The notes under the pieces were generated by a model. That model was not told where the DNA came from and ran no database searches. It saw only the letters and a program-made list of their open reading frames with translations. DNA of 17,006 nucleotides from Desulfovibrio sp. (GTDB taxonomy: Bacteria; Desulfobacterota; Desulfovibrionia; Desulfovibrionales; Desulfovibrionaceae): NCBI GenBank assembly GCA_031281815.1, contig JAITEY010000231.1, forward strand, positions 1 to 17,006. Reading direction: 5' to 3'. Both the position numbers and the translations under genes were made by a program. Of the stretch, positions 1-7,241 are shown in pieces; position 1 is the first letter of the stretch, and each line of letters begins with the position of its first letter.

Positions 1-127
1 GCAGCAGGATTTCAAGTTTCCTGGGGCCATGGAAGACCGCCAGGCTCCCGTCAGGATACTCATGCACTCTGACCTTGCACTGTCGGCAAAACCGATTGAC
101 ATCGGCCGGGATATTGCCGAGAATCAT
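1..127 (-). pseudogene. Transposase C-terminal remnant (partial, runs off left edge)
   Basis: Reading leftwards from an ATG at 127, the minus strand is open to the window edge (42 codons). It contains the stretch VRVHEYPDGSLAVFHGPRKL, which from memory resembles the C-terminal end of integrase-type (DDE) transposases of the ISNCY-like group. Only this tail is present: the upstream catalytic part would lie where the cvpA-like gene now begins at 155, so the copy is probably a 5'-truncated relic. A CxxC pair (FCRQC) precedes the motif. No terminal inverted repeat or target duplication is visible, and the other end lies outside the window. The family assignment is recalled and not searched. A short unrelated ORF remains possible. 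Confidence 0.45.
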
Positions 128-154
128 CACTCGCCGGCTTGCTGTGGAGGACGC

Positions 155-637
155 GTGATCAGTATTTTGGATATCGGCCTGGGTATTTTGCTGCTCCTTT
201 TCCTGGTGCGCGGCATGTTGCGCGGCTTTATTCCCGAAACAGCCGGTTTTGTGGGCATTTTTCTCGGCTTTTTCCTGGCGGGACGTTTTTACCCGATGAT
301 TTCTCCGCAATTCGACGGCGTCATCGCCAACCCCAAAATCGCGACAGGCCTTTCCTACCTCATCATTTTCGCGGCCGCGCTCATAACGGTTTCCCTGTTC
401 GCCGTCATCGCCCGGCGCGTCATTGCCCTCGATCCCCGGCTGGACAGCCTGCTCGGCGCGCTCACCGGACTGTGCAAGGGACTTTTCGTTTCCGCCGTCG
501 CTGTTGCCCTCATGCAACGCTTCGTGCCCGATTCGCCGTTCCTGACAAAATCCGCGCTGGCCCAGCACCTCGCGCCTCTTGTCGCCTTTGCCCGCTCCTT
601 GCTCCCGGCATTTCTGGAATCCGGCCGACAACTCTGA
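155..637 (+). CDS. CvpA-family inner-membrane protein
   Basis: The product is 160 residues and looks like a CvpA-family (colicin V production) inner-membrane protein. It opens with ILDIGLGILLLLFLVRGMLRG, the usual first helix followed by the RGxxRGF-type turn. Further hydrophobic segments lie at about residues 28-45, 66-86 and 105-125, giving four predicted membrane helices. The GTG start at 155 was chosen because GGAGG sits at 146-150, five bases upstream. The frame stays open further upstream to 29, but that part overlaps the antisense transposase remnant and has no ribosome site. Family members act in envelope homeostasis and often sit next to housekeeping genes. The gene lies 56 bp before mazG, probably in the same transcript. 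The exact biochemical role of the family is not settled. Confidence 0.8.
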   Translation: MISILDIGLGILLLLFLVRGMLRGFIPETAGFVGIFLGFFLAGRFYPMISPQFDGVIANPKIATGLSYLIIFAAALITVSLFAVIARRVIALDPRLDSLLGALTGLCKGLFVSAVAVALMQRFVPDSPFLTKSALAQHLAPLVAFARSLLPAFLESGRQL

Positions 638-693
638 AATCCGGCCCGGACGCAGACCGCGCCCCACAGCCCGAACTCCCGAGAAGGTACGCC

Positions 694-1626
694 GTGAGCA
701 ACCCCTCCGCCGAAAAATTTACGGAATTGCAGGATGTCCTGCGCACACTGCTCGGCCCGGACGGATGTCCTTGGGACCGGGCGCAAAACCCCGCAAGCCT
801 CTGTGACTATGTCGTCGAGGAAGCGCACGAACTCGCCCGGGCCATCCGTCACGGCAACAGCGCGGACGCCGCCGACGAACTCGGCGACGTATTTTTCCTG
901 CTCACCTTCATCGCCCTCCTGTATGAACAACAGGGCGCCTTCAGCACGGCCGACGTCTTCGAACGCAGCCGGCTGAAAATGATTCGTCGCCATCCGCACG
1001 TTTTTTCCGACGCCGTCTTCGCCTCTGTGGAAGAACAACTCGCCGCCTGGGAGGCAATCAAAAAGCGCGAACAATCTGCCGCCGGAAAAACGGCCGGACT
1101 CTTCGGCGGCCTGCCCGCAAGCCTGCCCTCCCTGATCAAAGCCTACCGCATCCACTCCCGCGCCGCCGGAGCAGGCTTCACCTGGAGCGACGACGCCGAT
1201 GTGGAACAACAGGTCGAAGCGGAATGGCTCGAACTCCTCGACGCCTTCGCCTCACAGGACAAGGGCAGCCGGGAACATGAACTGGGCGACCTGCTCTTCA
1301 CCCTCGTGGAACTGGGCAGACGCAAGGGCATCAAGGCCGATGCCGCCCTTGACGCCGCCGCGGCCCGTTTTCTCGCGCGCTTCGCCTTTATGGAAGAACA
1401 AGCCCGGCAACAGGGCCGCGATTTCGCCGCCCTCGACATGGAGGAAAAAAACGCCCTCTGGGATGAGGCCAAACGCCGGGAAAACACTGCGGCGTCCCAA
1501 GCTGATGAAGAATACAACGCGGATCGGACCGGGGAAGAACGCAACGTCGCGCCCCGAGCCGGAAACGAGCGCAACGCGGACCGTGCGGGAGACATGAGCG
1601 GCGCAACCGGGGACACGGGGCAATGA
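694..1626 (+). CDS. mazG: Nucleoside triphosphate pyrophosphohydrolase MazG
   Basis: This is a MazG-type enzyme, which hydrolyses NTPs/dNTPs to NMP and pyrophosphate in the cytoplasm. The N-terminal domain has GPDGCPWDRAQ at residues 21-31 and the metal-binding pattern EExxE (E42, E43, E46) followed by ExxD (E62, D65). A second, less conserved MazG domain follows at about 160-210 with VEAEWLELLDAF and HELGDLLFTLVEL, as in the classic two-domain protein. The GTG start at 694 has GAGAAGG at 681-687. The product is 310 residues, about 45 longer than E. coli MazG. The excess is a C-terminal tail of three degenerate decapeptides (see the repeat entry). The gene overlaps the downstream permease by ATGA at 1623-1626, so the two are probably translationally coupled. 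Confidence 0.93.
   Translation: MSNPSAEKFTELQDVLRTLLGPDGCPWDRAQNPASLCDYVVEEAHELARAIRHGNSADAADELGDVFFLLTFIALLYEQQGAFSTADVFERSRLKMIRRHPHVFSDAVFASVEEQLAAWEAIKKREQSAAGKTAGLFGGLPASLPSLIKAYRIHSRAAGAGFTWSDDADVEQQVEAEWLELLDAFASQDKGSREHELGDLLFTLVELGRRKGIKADAALDAAAARFLARFAFMEEQARQQGRDFAALDMEEKNALWDEAKRRENTAASQADEEYNADRTGEERNVAPRAGNERNADRAGDMSGATGDTGQ
1507..1596 (+). repeat. Three degenerate 30-bp tandem repeats encoding the MazG tail
   Basis: Three consecutive 30-bp units at 1507-1536, 1537-1566 and 1567-1596 encode EEYNADRTGE, ERNVAPRAGN and ERNADRAGDM. The consensus is about E-R-N-A-D-R-A-G-x-x. They lie after the last MazG domain and are charged, low-complexity and probably disordered. The period is a whole number of codons, so changes in copy number would keep the frame and the ATGA junction with the next gene. 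Confidence 0.75.
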
Positions 1627-2789
1627 GCGCGTCCTCCGGTCTGCAAACTCCCCTTGCGCCCGAGGCGGACGACGACGACGACAACGCCGCCGTGGCCCCG
1701 CCGGAAGGACGCAGGCTGTTTTTCCGCTTTTTCATCGTCCTGTTGCTTTTTTCCCTCTATCTGCTCTTCTACCTGGTGCAGCCGTTCCTGCACAGTATTA
1801 TTCTCGCCTGCGCCTTTACGGCCATAAGCTATCCCGTCTACCGCCGCTGCCTGGCCCTGACCGGGGGCAGAAGGGCGCCTGCGGCCCTGATTGTGCTGTC
1901 CTGCATCACCCTTGTCCTGGCGGCGCTGACCTGGATTTTCGTGGCCGGCCTCATTCCCCAGGCCAGAAGCAGCATAAGCGCCGTCACCGCCTGGCTGGCC
2001 GGCGCCGACTGGAGCCTGACGCCGGGCGGACGCCTGGATCCGCTGCTTGAGTACATGCGGACCTACCTGCCGGAATTCACGTTCGATGTCGACGACCTGC
2101 GGCAGAATATAGCCGGGTTGTCGCGCGAAGCGGGGCAGATCGTCATCCGTTACGCTTCGTCGCTGCTGAGCAACGCCCTTATGTTTTTGGGCTACCTGCT
2201 GCTCACCCTGCTGATCATGTTTTTCCTGTTCATCGACGGCGAGGCGCTGGTGGCGCGGCTTTCCTACCTGTTGCCGCTGAAGCCGACCAGGACGCGGGTA
2301 GTGATGGAAAGCCTGCGCAGGGTCTCACGCTCCGTGCTGGTGGGCGGAGTTGCCGTGGCCGTCCTGCAGGGCGTTGTCGGCGGCATAGGCCTTGCCGTCG
2401 TCGGCGTGCCTGCCCTGTTCTGGGGGGCCGTCATGGTCTTCGCGGCTTTTGTGCCCGTCGTGGGCACCGGGCTTGTATGGGCGCCCGCCCTGGTGTATCT
2501 GGCCCTTGCCGGCGAATGGAAAAGCGCTCTCTTTCTCGGTCTCTGGTGCGGCATCCTGGTAACGGGCATCGACAGCATCCTGCGTCCGATAATCCTGCGC
2601 GGAGGGGCCAGGGTTCCCCTGCTCTTCATTTTTATGGCCATTCTGGGCGGAGTGCATGCCTTCGGGGTTCCCGGCCTGCTCTACGGACCGATGATCCTGG
2701 GTCTGGTGGCCGCCATGCTGGATATGTACGCCGAGGAATTCCGCGATGTGCTGCGCAGCCGTCAAGACGAAAAGAACCGGCAGGAATAG
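1623..2789 (+). CDS. AI-2E/PerM-family permease
   Basis: The product is 388 residues and matches the AI-2E transporter family (PerM, YdiK, TqsA relatives). A cytoplasmic N-terminus of about 30 residues carries an acidic run (DDDDDN). Paired hydrophobic segments follow at about 34-65 and 85-112, then a soluble stretch at about 113-165, then a block of C-terminal helices. The family signature is visible near the end: DSILRPIILRGG, then the GGVHAFGVPGLLYGPMILGL segment. Members have been linked to quorum-signal export or Na+/H+ exchange, so the substrate cannot be named here. The ATG overlaps the mazG stop by 4 bp. This pairing is likely to be operonic only, with no obvious functional link. Confidence 0.87.
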   Translation: MSASSGLQTPLAPEADDDDDNAAVAPPEGRRLFFRFFIVLLLFSLYLLFYLVQPFLHSIILACAFTAISYPVYRRCLALTGGRRAPAALIVLSCITLVLAALTWIFVAGLIPQARSSISAVTAWLAGADWSLTPGGRLDPLLEYMRTYLPEFTFDVDDLRQNIAGLSREAGQIVIRYASSLLSNALMFLGYLLLTLLIMFFLFIDGEALVARLSYLLPLKPTRTRVVMESLRRVSRSVLVGGVAVAVLQGVVGGIGLAVVGVPALFWGAVMVFAAFVPVVGTGLVWAPALVYLALAGEWKSALFLGLWCGILVTGIDSILRPIILRGGARVPLLFIFMAILGGVHAFGVPGLLYGPMILGLVAAMLDMYAEEFRDVLRSRQDEKNRQE

Positions 2790-2798
2790 GCCGGACAT

Positions 2799-2814
2799 GC
2801 CGGCGGGAGCCGGC
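2799..2814 (+). other. Short GC hairpin between permease and phosphatase genes
   Basis: GCCGGC-GGGA-GCCGGC is a perfect 6-bp stem with a four-base loop, ten bases after the permease stop. It is followed by TCTCTG and not by a run of T, so it is a poor intrinsic terminator. It could act as a weak attenuator or an RNA-processing barrier in the 45-bp gap. Confidence 0.35.
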
Positions 2815-2834
2815 TCTCTGCCGGAGACCGCCCG

Positions 2835-3659
2835 TTGCCGTTGCCGCCCGTGACAGACATGTTTCCGGCATGGGTGCGGGAAAGACGGCGCTTGCGCGCA
2901 ACACCGCCGCAAATCGTCTGCGACTTTGACGGCACCGTCACGCCCTTTGACGTGACCGACGCCCTGCTTGAGCGTTTTGCCGCGCCGGATTGGAAACGCA
3001 TTGAGCAGGACTGGCTGGACGGCAAAATAGGGGCGGGGCGCTGCATGGAACTGCAGGTCGGCCTGATTTCCGTCTCCCCCCGTGCGCTGGACGAATTTCT
3101 GGATGCGGTGCCGGTGCGTGAAGGCTTCGGGGAGTTCGCGGCACATTGCCGCAGCAACGGTCTGGACCTGCGCGTGGTCAGCGACGGCCTGGACTACGCG
3201 ATCAGGCGCATCCTGCGGCGCAACGGGCAGGGCGATCTGCCGGTCGTCGCCAACCGGCTGCTCTGCACGCCCGGAGCGGACGCGGACGCCCCCGCTTCTT
3301 TCAGCCTGGAGTTTCCGCACAGGGCCGACGACTGTCCGGCCGGGGTCTGCAAATGCCGCGTGATCGCTCCGGATGCCCCCGGACCTTGCCCGGAGCCGCA
3401 TGGAAAATCCCCGGACGCTCCCGCACGCCCCGGGAGCGACTCCCCGCCCGGCAGCGCGCAACGCGGGGACTTCCTGCTCATCGGCGACGGCCTCTCCGAC
3501 TGCTGCGCGGCCCGCCTGGCGGGTCTCACCTTGGCCGTGCGGGGCGGCGCGCTGGAACGCCGTTGCCGGGAGCAGGGATACAGGTATATGTCTTTCACGA
3601 ATTTTTTTGCTGTACTACGCCATGACGCACTGCACAAGACCGCCGCAGCATGGACATGA
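2835..3659 (+). CDS. HAD-superfamily phosphatase, MtnX/phosphoserine-phosphatase-like
   Basis: All four HAD phosphatase motifs are present. Motif I is CDFDGTVTPFD, with D30 as nucleophile and D32 as acid/base. Motif II is VVSDGLD (S116). The motif III lysine is K173 in VCKCRVI. Motif IV is LIGDGLSD (D218, D222). The pattern around motif I and the late GDGLSDCCAA resemble MtnX-like phosphatases of the methionine salvage group, but no other salvage gene is nearby, so the substrate is unknown. Residues 179-211 between motifs III and IV are an unusual Pro/Gly/Ser-rich insert where relatives usually have a short loop. The TTG start at 2835 was chosen because GGAG lies at 2823-2826. GTG at 2850 or ATG at 2859 are alternatives. 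The gene ends 53 bp before the class III aminotransferase. Confidence 0.8.
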   Translation: MPLPPVTDMFPAWVRERRRLRATPPQIVCDFDGTVTPFDVTDALLERFAAPDWKRIEQDWLDGKIGAGRCMELQVGLISVSPRALDEFLDAVPVREGFGEFAAHCRSNGLDLRVVSDGLDYAIRRILRRNGQGDLPVVANRLLCTPGADADAPASFSLEFPHRADDCPAGVCKCRVIAPDAPGPCPEPHGKSPDAPARPGSDSPPGSAQRGDFLLIGDGLSDCCAARLAGLTLAVRGGALERRCREQGYRYMSFTNFFAVLRHDALHKTAAAWT

Positions 3660-3712
3660 TTCTGTCGCAAAGCAATGCGGAGCCGGATGCGGATTGAAAC
3701 AAAGGAACGGTA

Positions 3713-5110
3713 ATGCCATACGACGAACAGGCGCTTTTGCGCGACGAAGCCCGATATTGCTCTTACGGCGATACGGTGCACTATTTGGAGCCCCCCAAGG
3801 TCTTCACGCGTTGCCGGGGCTCGTTTCTCTACAATGCCGAAGATATCCCTTTTCTGGACTTGCAGATGTGGTATTCGGCCGTCAACTTCGGTTACGGCGA
3901 AGAACGCCTGAACCGGGCGCTCAAGCGCCAGATCGACACCCTTCCGCAACTGGCCTCCCAATACCTGCACAGGGAAAAAGTGGAACTGGCGGCCATGCTC
4001 TGCCGGGCCGTGCAGCGGTCCTTCGGGGTCGAGGGGCGCGTGCATTTCAACGTGGGCGGCTCCCAGGCCGTCGAAGACTCCCTCAAGCTGGTGCGCAACG
4101 CCTCCGAAGGCAAGAGCCTTATGCTGGCCTTTGAGGGCGGCTACCACGGGCGCACCCTGGGGGCCTCCGCCATAACGTCGTCCTACCGCTACCGCAGGCG
4201 TTACGGGCATTTCGGGGACAGGGGCATGTTCATTCCCTTTCCCTACTGTTTCCGCTGTCCCTACGGCAAAAAGCGCGACGACTGCGACCTGTTTTGCGCC
4301 CGCTGTTTCGACCGCCTTTTTGAAACCGAGTATTACGGCCTGTGGGATCCCAAGGCGCAGGAGGCCGAATTCGCGGCCTTTTATGTGGAGTGCATCCAGG
4401 GCACGGGCGGCTATGTGATTCCGCCCCCCGGCTATTACAAGCGCCTCAAGCGCGTGTTGGACGAGCACAAGATACTGCTGGCGGACGACGAAATACAGAT
4501 GGGCTTTTTCCGCACCGGCAAACTGTTCGGCATGGAGCATTTCGGGGTCGCGCCGGACATCATCATCTTCGGCAAGGCCATGACCAACGGCCTCAATCCC
4601 CTCGCCGGAATGTGGGCGCGGGAGGAACTGATTGCTCCCGAAGTCTTCCCGTGCGGTTCCACGCATTCCACCTTCTCCGGCAACCCCTTGGGCACGGCCG
4701 TCGCCTTGGAAACCATGCGCATGCTGGCGGAAACGGATTATGAAACACAGGTGGCGGAACTCGGGGCCTATTTTCTGGAAGGGCTGCGTGAACTGCAAAC
4801 GCGCCACCCGGCCGTCGGCGACGTGGACGGCCTGGGACTGGCCCTGCGCATGGAAATCTGCGCGGCGGACGGTTTTACGCCGGACAAGGCGCGTCTTGAC
4901 CGCATGGTCGAAGAGGGACTGAAAGGCGACCTGGAAGCGGACGGACGCAGGTACGGCCTGGTGCTGGACGTGGGCGGCTATTACAAAAATGTCGTCACCC
5001 TCGCGCCTTCCCTGCACATCACGCGCCCGGAAATCGACCTTGCCCTGCGTCTGCTGGACGAGGTCCTGCGCAGAACCGACGGCGGCAAACGAACCGCGCC
5101 CCGCCCATGA
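3713..5110 (+). CDS. Class III PLP-dependent aminotransferase (ornithine/GABA-type or racemase-like)
   Basis: This is a 465-residue fold-type I PLP enzyme of class III. It has VGGSQAVEDSLKLVRN at 114-129 for phosphate binding, FEGGYHGRTLGA at 140-151, the cofactor aspartate D259 in LLADDEIQMGFFRTG, and the Schiff-base lysine K288 in IIIFGKAMTNGLNPLAG. THSTFSGNPLGTAVAL at 318-332 is also typical. An insert at 177-200 carries five cysteines (C179, C182, C191, C195, C198). Similar FRCP-type segments occur, from memory, in archaeal class III enzymes that act on ornithine/lysine or as amino acid racemases. Substrate is therefore uncertain: ornithine, lysine, GABA or a related diamine. ATG at 3713 has AAGGAA at 3702-3707. 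The gene overlaps the downstream hydrolase by ATGA. Confidence 0.87.
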   Translation: MPYDEQALLRDEARYCSYGDTVHYLEPPKVFTRCRGSFLYNAEDIPFLDLQMWYSAVNFGYGEERLNRALKRQIDTLPQLASQYLHREKVELAAMLCRAVQRSFGVEGRVHFNVGGSQAVEDSLKLVRNASEGKSLMLAFEGGYHGRTLGASAITSSYRYRRRYGHFGDRGMFIPFPYCFRCPYGKKRDDCDLFCARCFDRLFETEYYGLWDPKAQEAEFAAFYVECIQGTGGYVIPPPGYYKRLKRVLDEHKILLADDEIQMGFFRTGKLFGMEHFGVAPDIIIFGKAMTNGLNPLAGMWAREELIAPEVFPCGSTHSTFSGNPLGTAVALETMRMLAETDYETQVAELGAYFLEGLRELQTRHPAVGDVDGLGLALRMEICAADGFTPDKARLDRMVEEGLKGDLEADGRRYGLVLDVGGYYKNVVTLAPSLHITRPEIDLALRLLDEVLRRTDGGKRTAPRP

Positions 5111-6228
5111 CCGGACTTGAGCAACCCGGCGCTTCCGTGAGCGGACGTGATCGACCGGGGGCTTCCCCGACCGGGCTTGAACACTTGATGCCTCCACTGA
5201 CCGGGAGTGGGCAACCGGAGGCTTCCCCGACCGGACTCGATCACTTGGGGCCTTTTTTCCCCGGCAGCCGCATCGGTATGCTCCTCCTGCACGGGCTGGC
5301 CGGTACTCCGTCGGAAATGAAAAACGTGGCCAAAAAACTGAACGCCTACGGGTTCACCGTACTCTGCCCCCTGCTTGCCGGCCACTGCGCCACGGAAAAG
5401 GAACTGGTCGCCACAACCTGGCAGGATTGGGCGACGAGCGCGGCTTCGGCTCTGGAAGCCCTGAGCGCGCGCACGGACGCGGTTTTTGTCGGCGGGTTGT
5501 CCGCCGGGGCCGTTTTGAGCCTGCATCTGGCCCTGCAAACGCCGGAAAGCATCCGGGGGCTTGCGCTGTATTCCACGACCCTGCGCTGGGACGGCTGGAG
5601 CATCACCAAACTGCGTTTTCTTCTGCCCCTGTGGCTGCGTCTGCCCGTCATCGGCAGCCGCTACCGTTTCCGCGAGGTGTATCCTTACGGCATTATGAAC
5701 GAAAAACTGCGCCGGCGTCTTCATACCCGGATGCAGGAAGGCAATGCCGTCGAAGCCGGGCTGATTGCCACCCCCGGCGTCTCCCTGCGCGAACTGTGGC
5801 GTCTGGTGGACAAGGTCAAAAAGCGGCTGCACGAGATACGCCTGCCCAGCCTGCTCGTCCACGCGCGCAACGACGACATCGCCGACCTGCGCAACGCGCT
5901 CTACGTGCTGAACCGCCTGGGCGGCCCCGCGGAACTCATGCTTCTGGACCGCAGCTACCACATGATTACCGTGGACCAGGAACGGGACAAGGTAGGAGAC
6001 GCCACGGCTTTGTACTGCGCAGCCCGGCTTTCCGACGCGGAAAAGGCGGAACTTGCCCGCGCCGCGTCCAGGGAACTGCCGGCAGCCATGCCCGCCGACA
6101 GCATAGGCAAAAGCGCGGACAAACGCCGCGGCGCCGCTGCGGCCATACGCAGACCGGGACGAGGCGCTGCCCCTGACCCGGACGGGACGCGGCTCCGGAT
6201 CCCGCCGGGCAGGCCCGAGCAGGCATAA
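5107..6228 (+). CDS. Alpha/beta hydrolase (Est30/monoacylglycerol-lipase-like) with repeat-extended N-terminus
   Basis: The core is a serine alpha/beta hydrolase. MLLLHGLAGTPSEM at 58-71 forms the first strand and oxyanion region. VGGLSAGAVLSL holds nucleophile S132 in G-L-S-A-G. VHARNDDIAD supplies the acid (D256 or D257), and SYHMIT supplies H285. The spacing and small lid resemble Est30-type carboxylesterases. No signal peptide is seen. The first 52 residues are five decapeptide repeats, not hydrolase fold. The last 50 residues or so (from about 324) are a low-complexity Ala/Arg/Pro/Gly tail. The ATG overlaps the aminotransferase stop, so translation is probably coupled, and no better start exists before the first beta strand. 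The substrate, probably an ester or amide made by neighbours, is not known. Confidence 0.8.
   Translation: MTGLEQPGASVSGRDRPGASPTGLEHLMPPLTGSGQPEASPTGLDHLGPFFPGSRIGMLLLHGLAGTPSEMKNVAKKLNAYGFTVLCPLLAGHCATEKELVATTWQDWATSAASALEALSARTDAVFVGGLSAGAVLSLHLALQTPESIRGLALYSTTLRWDGWSITKLRFLLPLWLRLPVIGSRYRFREVYPYGIMNEKLRRRLHTRMQEGNAVEAGLIATPGVSLRELWRLVDKVKKRLHEIRLPSLLVHARNDDIADLRNALYVLNRLGGPAELMLLDRSYHMITVDQERDKVGDATALYCAARLSDAEKAELARAASRELPAAMPADSIGKSADKRRGAAAAIRRPGRGAAPDPDGTRLRIPPGRPEQA
5110..5259 (+). repeat. Five 30-bp tandem repeats at the 5' end of the hydrolase gene
   Basis: Units start at 5110, 5140, 5170, 5200 and 5230. They encode TGLEQPGASV, SGRDRPGASP, TGLEHLMPPL, TGSGQPEASP and TGLDHLGPFF. 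Units alternate between a QPGAS-type and an HLxPP-type second half, which suggests an older 60-bp unit that was duplicated. The shared DNA core is about GCTTCCCCGACCGG. The array starts directly after the ATG that overlaps the upstream stop codon and ends just before the hydrolase fold. Confidence 0.8.
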
Positions 6229-6232
6229 GGCG

Positions 6233-6616
6233 ATGAGCGCGCAGGCAATCCTGTTGTGGTTTGTAAACATGCTCGTGGACACGGGCGGGCAGCTTTCCTT
6301 CAAAAAAGCCGCCGCGCACGACGGAAGGAGCGACGGTCTCGCGCACTGGAAGCACATGCTCGCGCGGCCCTGGATATGGATCGGCATCTGCTGCTATTTG
6401 GGGGAATTCCTCGTCTGGACCGCCTTTCTTTCCCTGGTGGACCTGTCGGTCGGGGTCATGCTCGGATCCATCAACATCGTGGTCATCATGCTCGCAGGGC
6501 GCGTCCTGTTCGGAGAAAAGCTCACGCCCCGGCGCACGGCGGGCATCCTGTTGATTACTTTGGGCGTAGCCGTGGTGGGACTGGGGCAGAGTTTCAATCC
6601 GCTTCAGGTTCCATAG
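6233..6616 (+). CDS. Half-size DMT/EamA transporter subunit, ArnE/ArnF-like (first of pair)
   Basis: This is a 127-residue membrane protein with four predicted helices, at about residues 4-22, 46-66, 71-92 and 101-118. The GGQLSFKKAA motif after the first helix matches the GQLxxKxA motif of ArnE/ArnF and other half-size drug/metabolite transporters. ArnE and ArnF together flip an undecaprenyl-phosphate-linked aminosugar across the inner membrane. The second, similar gene at 6699 suggests a heterodimer. The gene starts 4 bp after the hydrolase stop, with the AAGG of TAAGG (6226-6230) as ribosome site. A proposed role in moving a lipid-linked intermediate is inference from the family and neighbours. 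Confidence 0.75.
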   Translation: MSAQAILLWFVNMLVDTGGQLSFKKAAAHDGRSDGLAHWKHMLARPWIWIGICCYLGEFLVWTAFLSLVDLSVGVMLGSINIVVIMLAGRVLFGEKLTPRRTAGILLITLGVAVVGLGQSFNPLQVP

Positions 6617-6639
6617 GTCGGACGACTCCGCCCGGCGAC

Positions 6640-6651
6640 CGGCAATTGCCG
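6640..6651. other. Perfect 12-bp palindrome in the transporter intergenic gap
   Basis: CGGCAATTGCCG is a perfect 12-base palindrome in the 82-bp gap between the two transporter genes, 47 bases before the second start codon. It could be an operator half-site pair or a small RNA hairpin. No promoter can be recognised around it with confidence. Confidence 0.3.
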
Positions 6652-6698
6652 AGCTTGGAACTCACCCGTGAATAGGTACGGACCATAAGGAATTTCTG

Positions 6699-7088
6699 AT
6701 GAAACGCTTTTACATCATCGGGTTCCTGGTGCTGATGAGTTTCGACACGCTTGCCCAGCTCAGCTTCAAGCAGGCGTCGCTTCTGGCGTTGCCGGTCGAA
6801 GCGGACGCGGCCTGGCTGTTCCGTCTCTTTTCCCGCATATGGATCTACGGCGCCGTCGCCGGTTACCTTGGGGCCTTCATAACCTGGATGACCCTGCTCA
6901 AGTACGCGCCCGTCGGGCCGTCCTTTGCCGCCTCGCATCTGGAACTGGTCAGCGTCACCCTGTTCTCCGTATGGATTTTCGGTGAGGAACTGAACGCCTG
7001 CAAGATTGCGGGCGGCCTGCTCATCCTGCTCGGCGTGCTGTGTCTTGCCGAAGAAGGCAAGGCCCCGGGCGACGGACCGTTTGCATGA
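6699..7088 (+). CDS. Half-size DMT/EamA transporter subunit, ArnE/ArnF-like (second of pair)
   Basis: The product is 129 residues with four predicted helices. It is paralogous to the preceding protein: AQLSFKQAS after helix 1 aligns with GQLSFKKAA, and FGEELNACKIAGGLLILLGV aligns with FGEKLTPRRTAGILLITLGV. Two adjacent diverged half-size subunits are the arrangement of ArnE/ArnF and other heterodimeric small transporters. A ribosome site TAAGGA lies at 6686-6691, seven bases before the ATG. The stop codon overlaps a possible small ORF by ATGA (7085-7088). Cargo is unknown. A lipid-linked amino compound would fit the downstream DegT and FemAB-like genes, but this is inference. Confidence 0.75.
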   Translation: MKRFYIIGFLVLMSFDTLAQLSFKQASLLALPVEADAAWLFRLFSRIWIYGAVAGYLGAFITWMTLLKYAPVGPSFAASHLELVSVTLFSVWIFGEELNACKIAGGLLILLGVLCLAEEGKAPGDGPFA

Positions 7089-7222
7089 CGGACCGATTAC
7101 ATAAGGAAACACCGAACAATCGGGGGGATGCTCCGAATCCCGCCGGGATTGGTCCGAAAATGCCGCCGGGGCCGGTCCGAGCAGGCGCAGGGCCGATGAT
7201 TTCCCCCGTACCTCCCTCATAA
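7085..7222 (+). CDS. Putative small Pro/Gly-rich ORF (45 aa) between transporter and DegT genes
   Basis: An ATG at 7085 overlaps the transporter stop as ATGA and opens a 45-codon frame that fills almost the whole 153-bp gap before the DegT gene. The product is rich in Pro, Gly and Ala (GDAPNPAGIGPKMPPGPVRA). It has the same low-complexity style as the HAD insert and the hydrolase tail. The DNA contains a palindrome AATCCCGCCGGGATT at 7136-7150 and degenerate direct repeats of about 23 bp (GTCCGA...GCCGCCGGG). It may be a translated spacer that keeps coupling along the operon, or simply repetitive non-coding DNA that happens to be open. No homologue is recognised. Confidence 0.35.
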   Translation: MTDRLHKETPNNRGDAPNPAGIGPKMPPGPVRAGAGPMISPVPPS

Positions 7223-7241
7223 AGAACGTATTGACATACCT

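Noticed and set aside
3194..5197. 667-codon open frame on the minus strand across the HAD and aminotransferase genes
   Set aside because: It is antisense to two genes with clear catalytic motifs, has no recognisable domain, and is explained by GC-rich codon bias leaving the opposite frame open.
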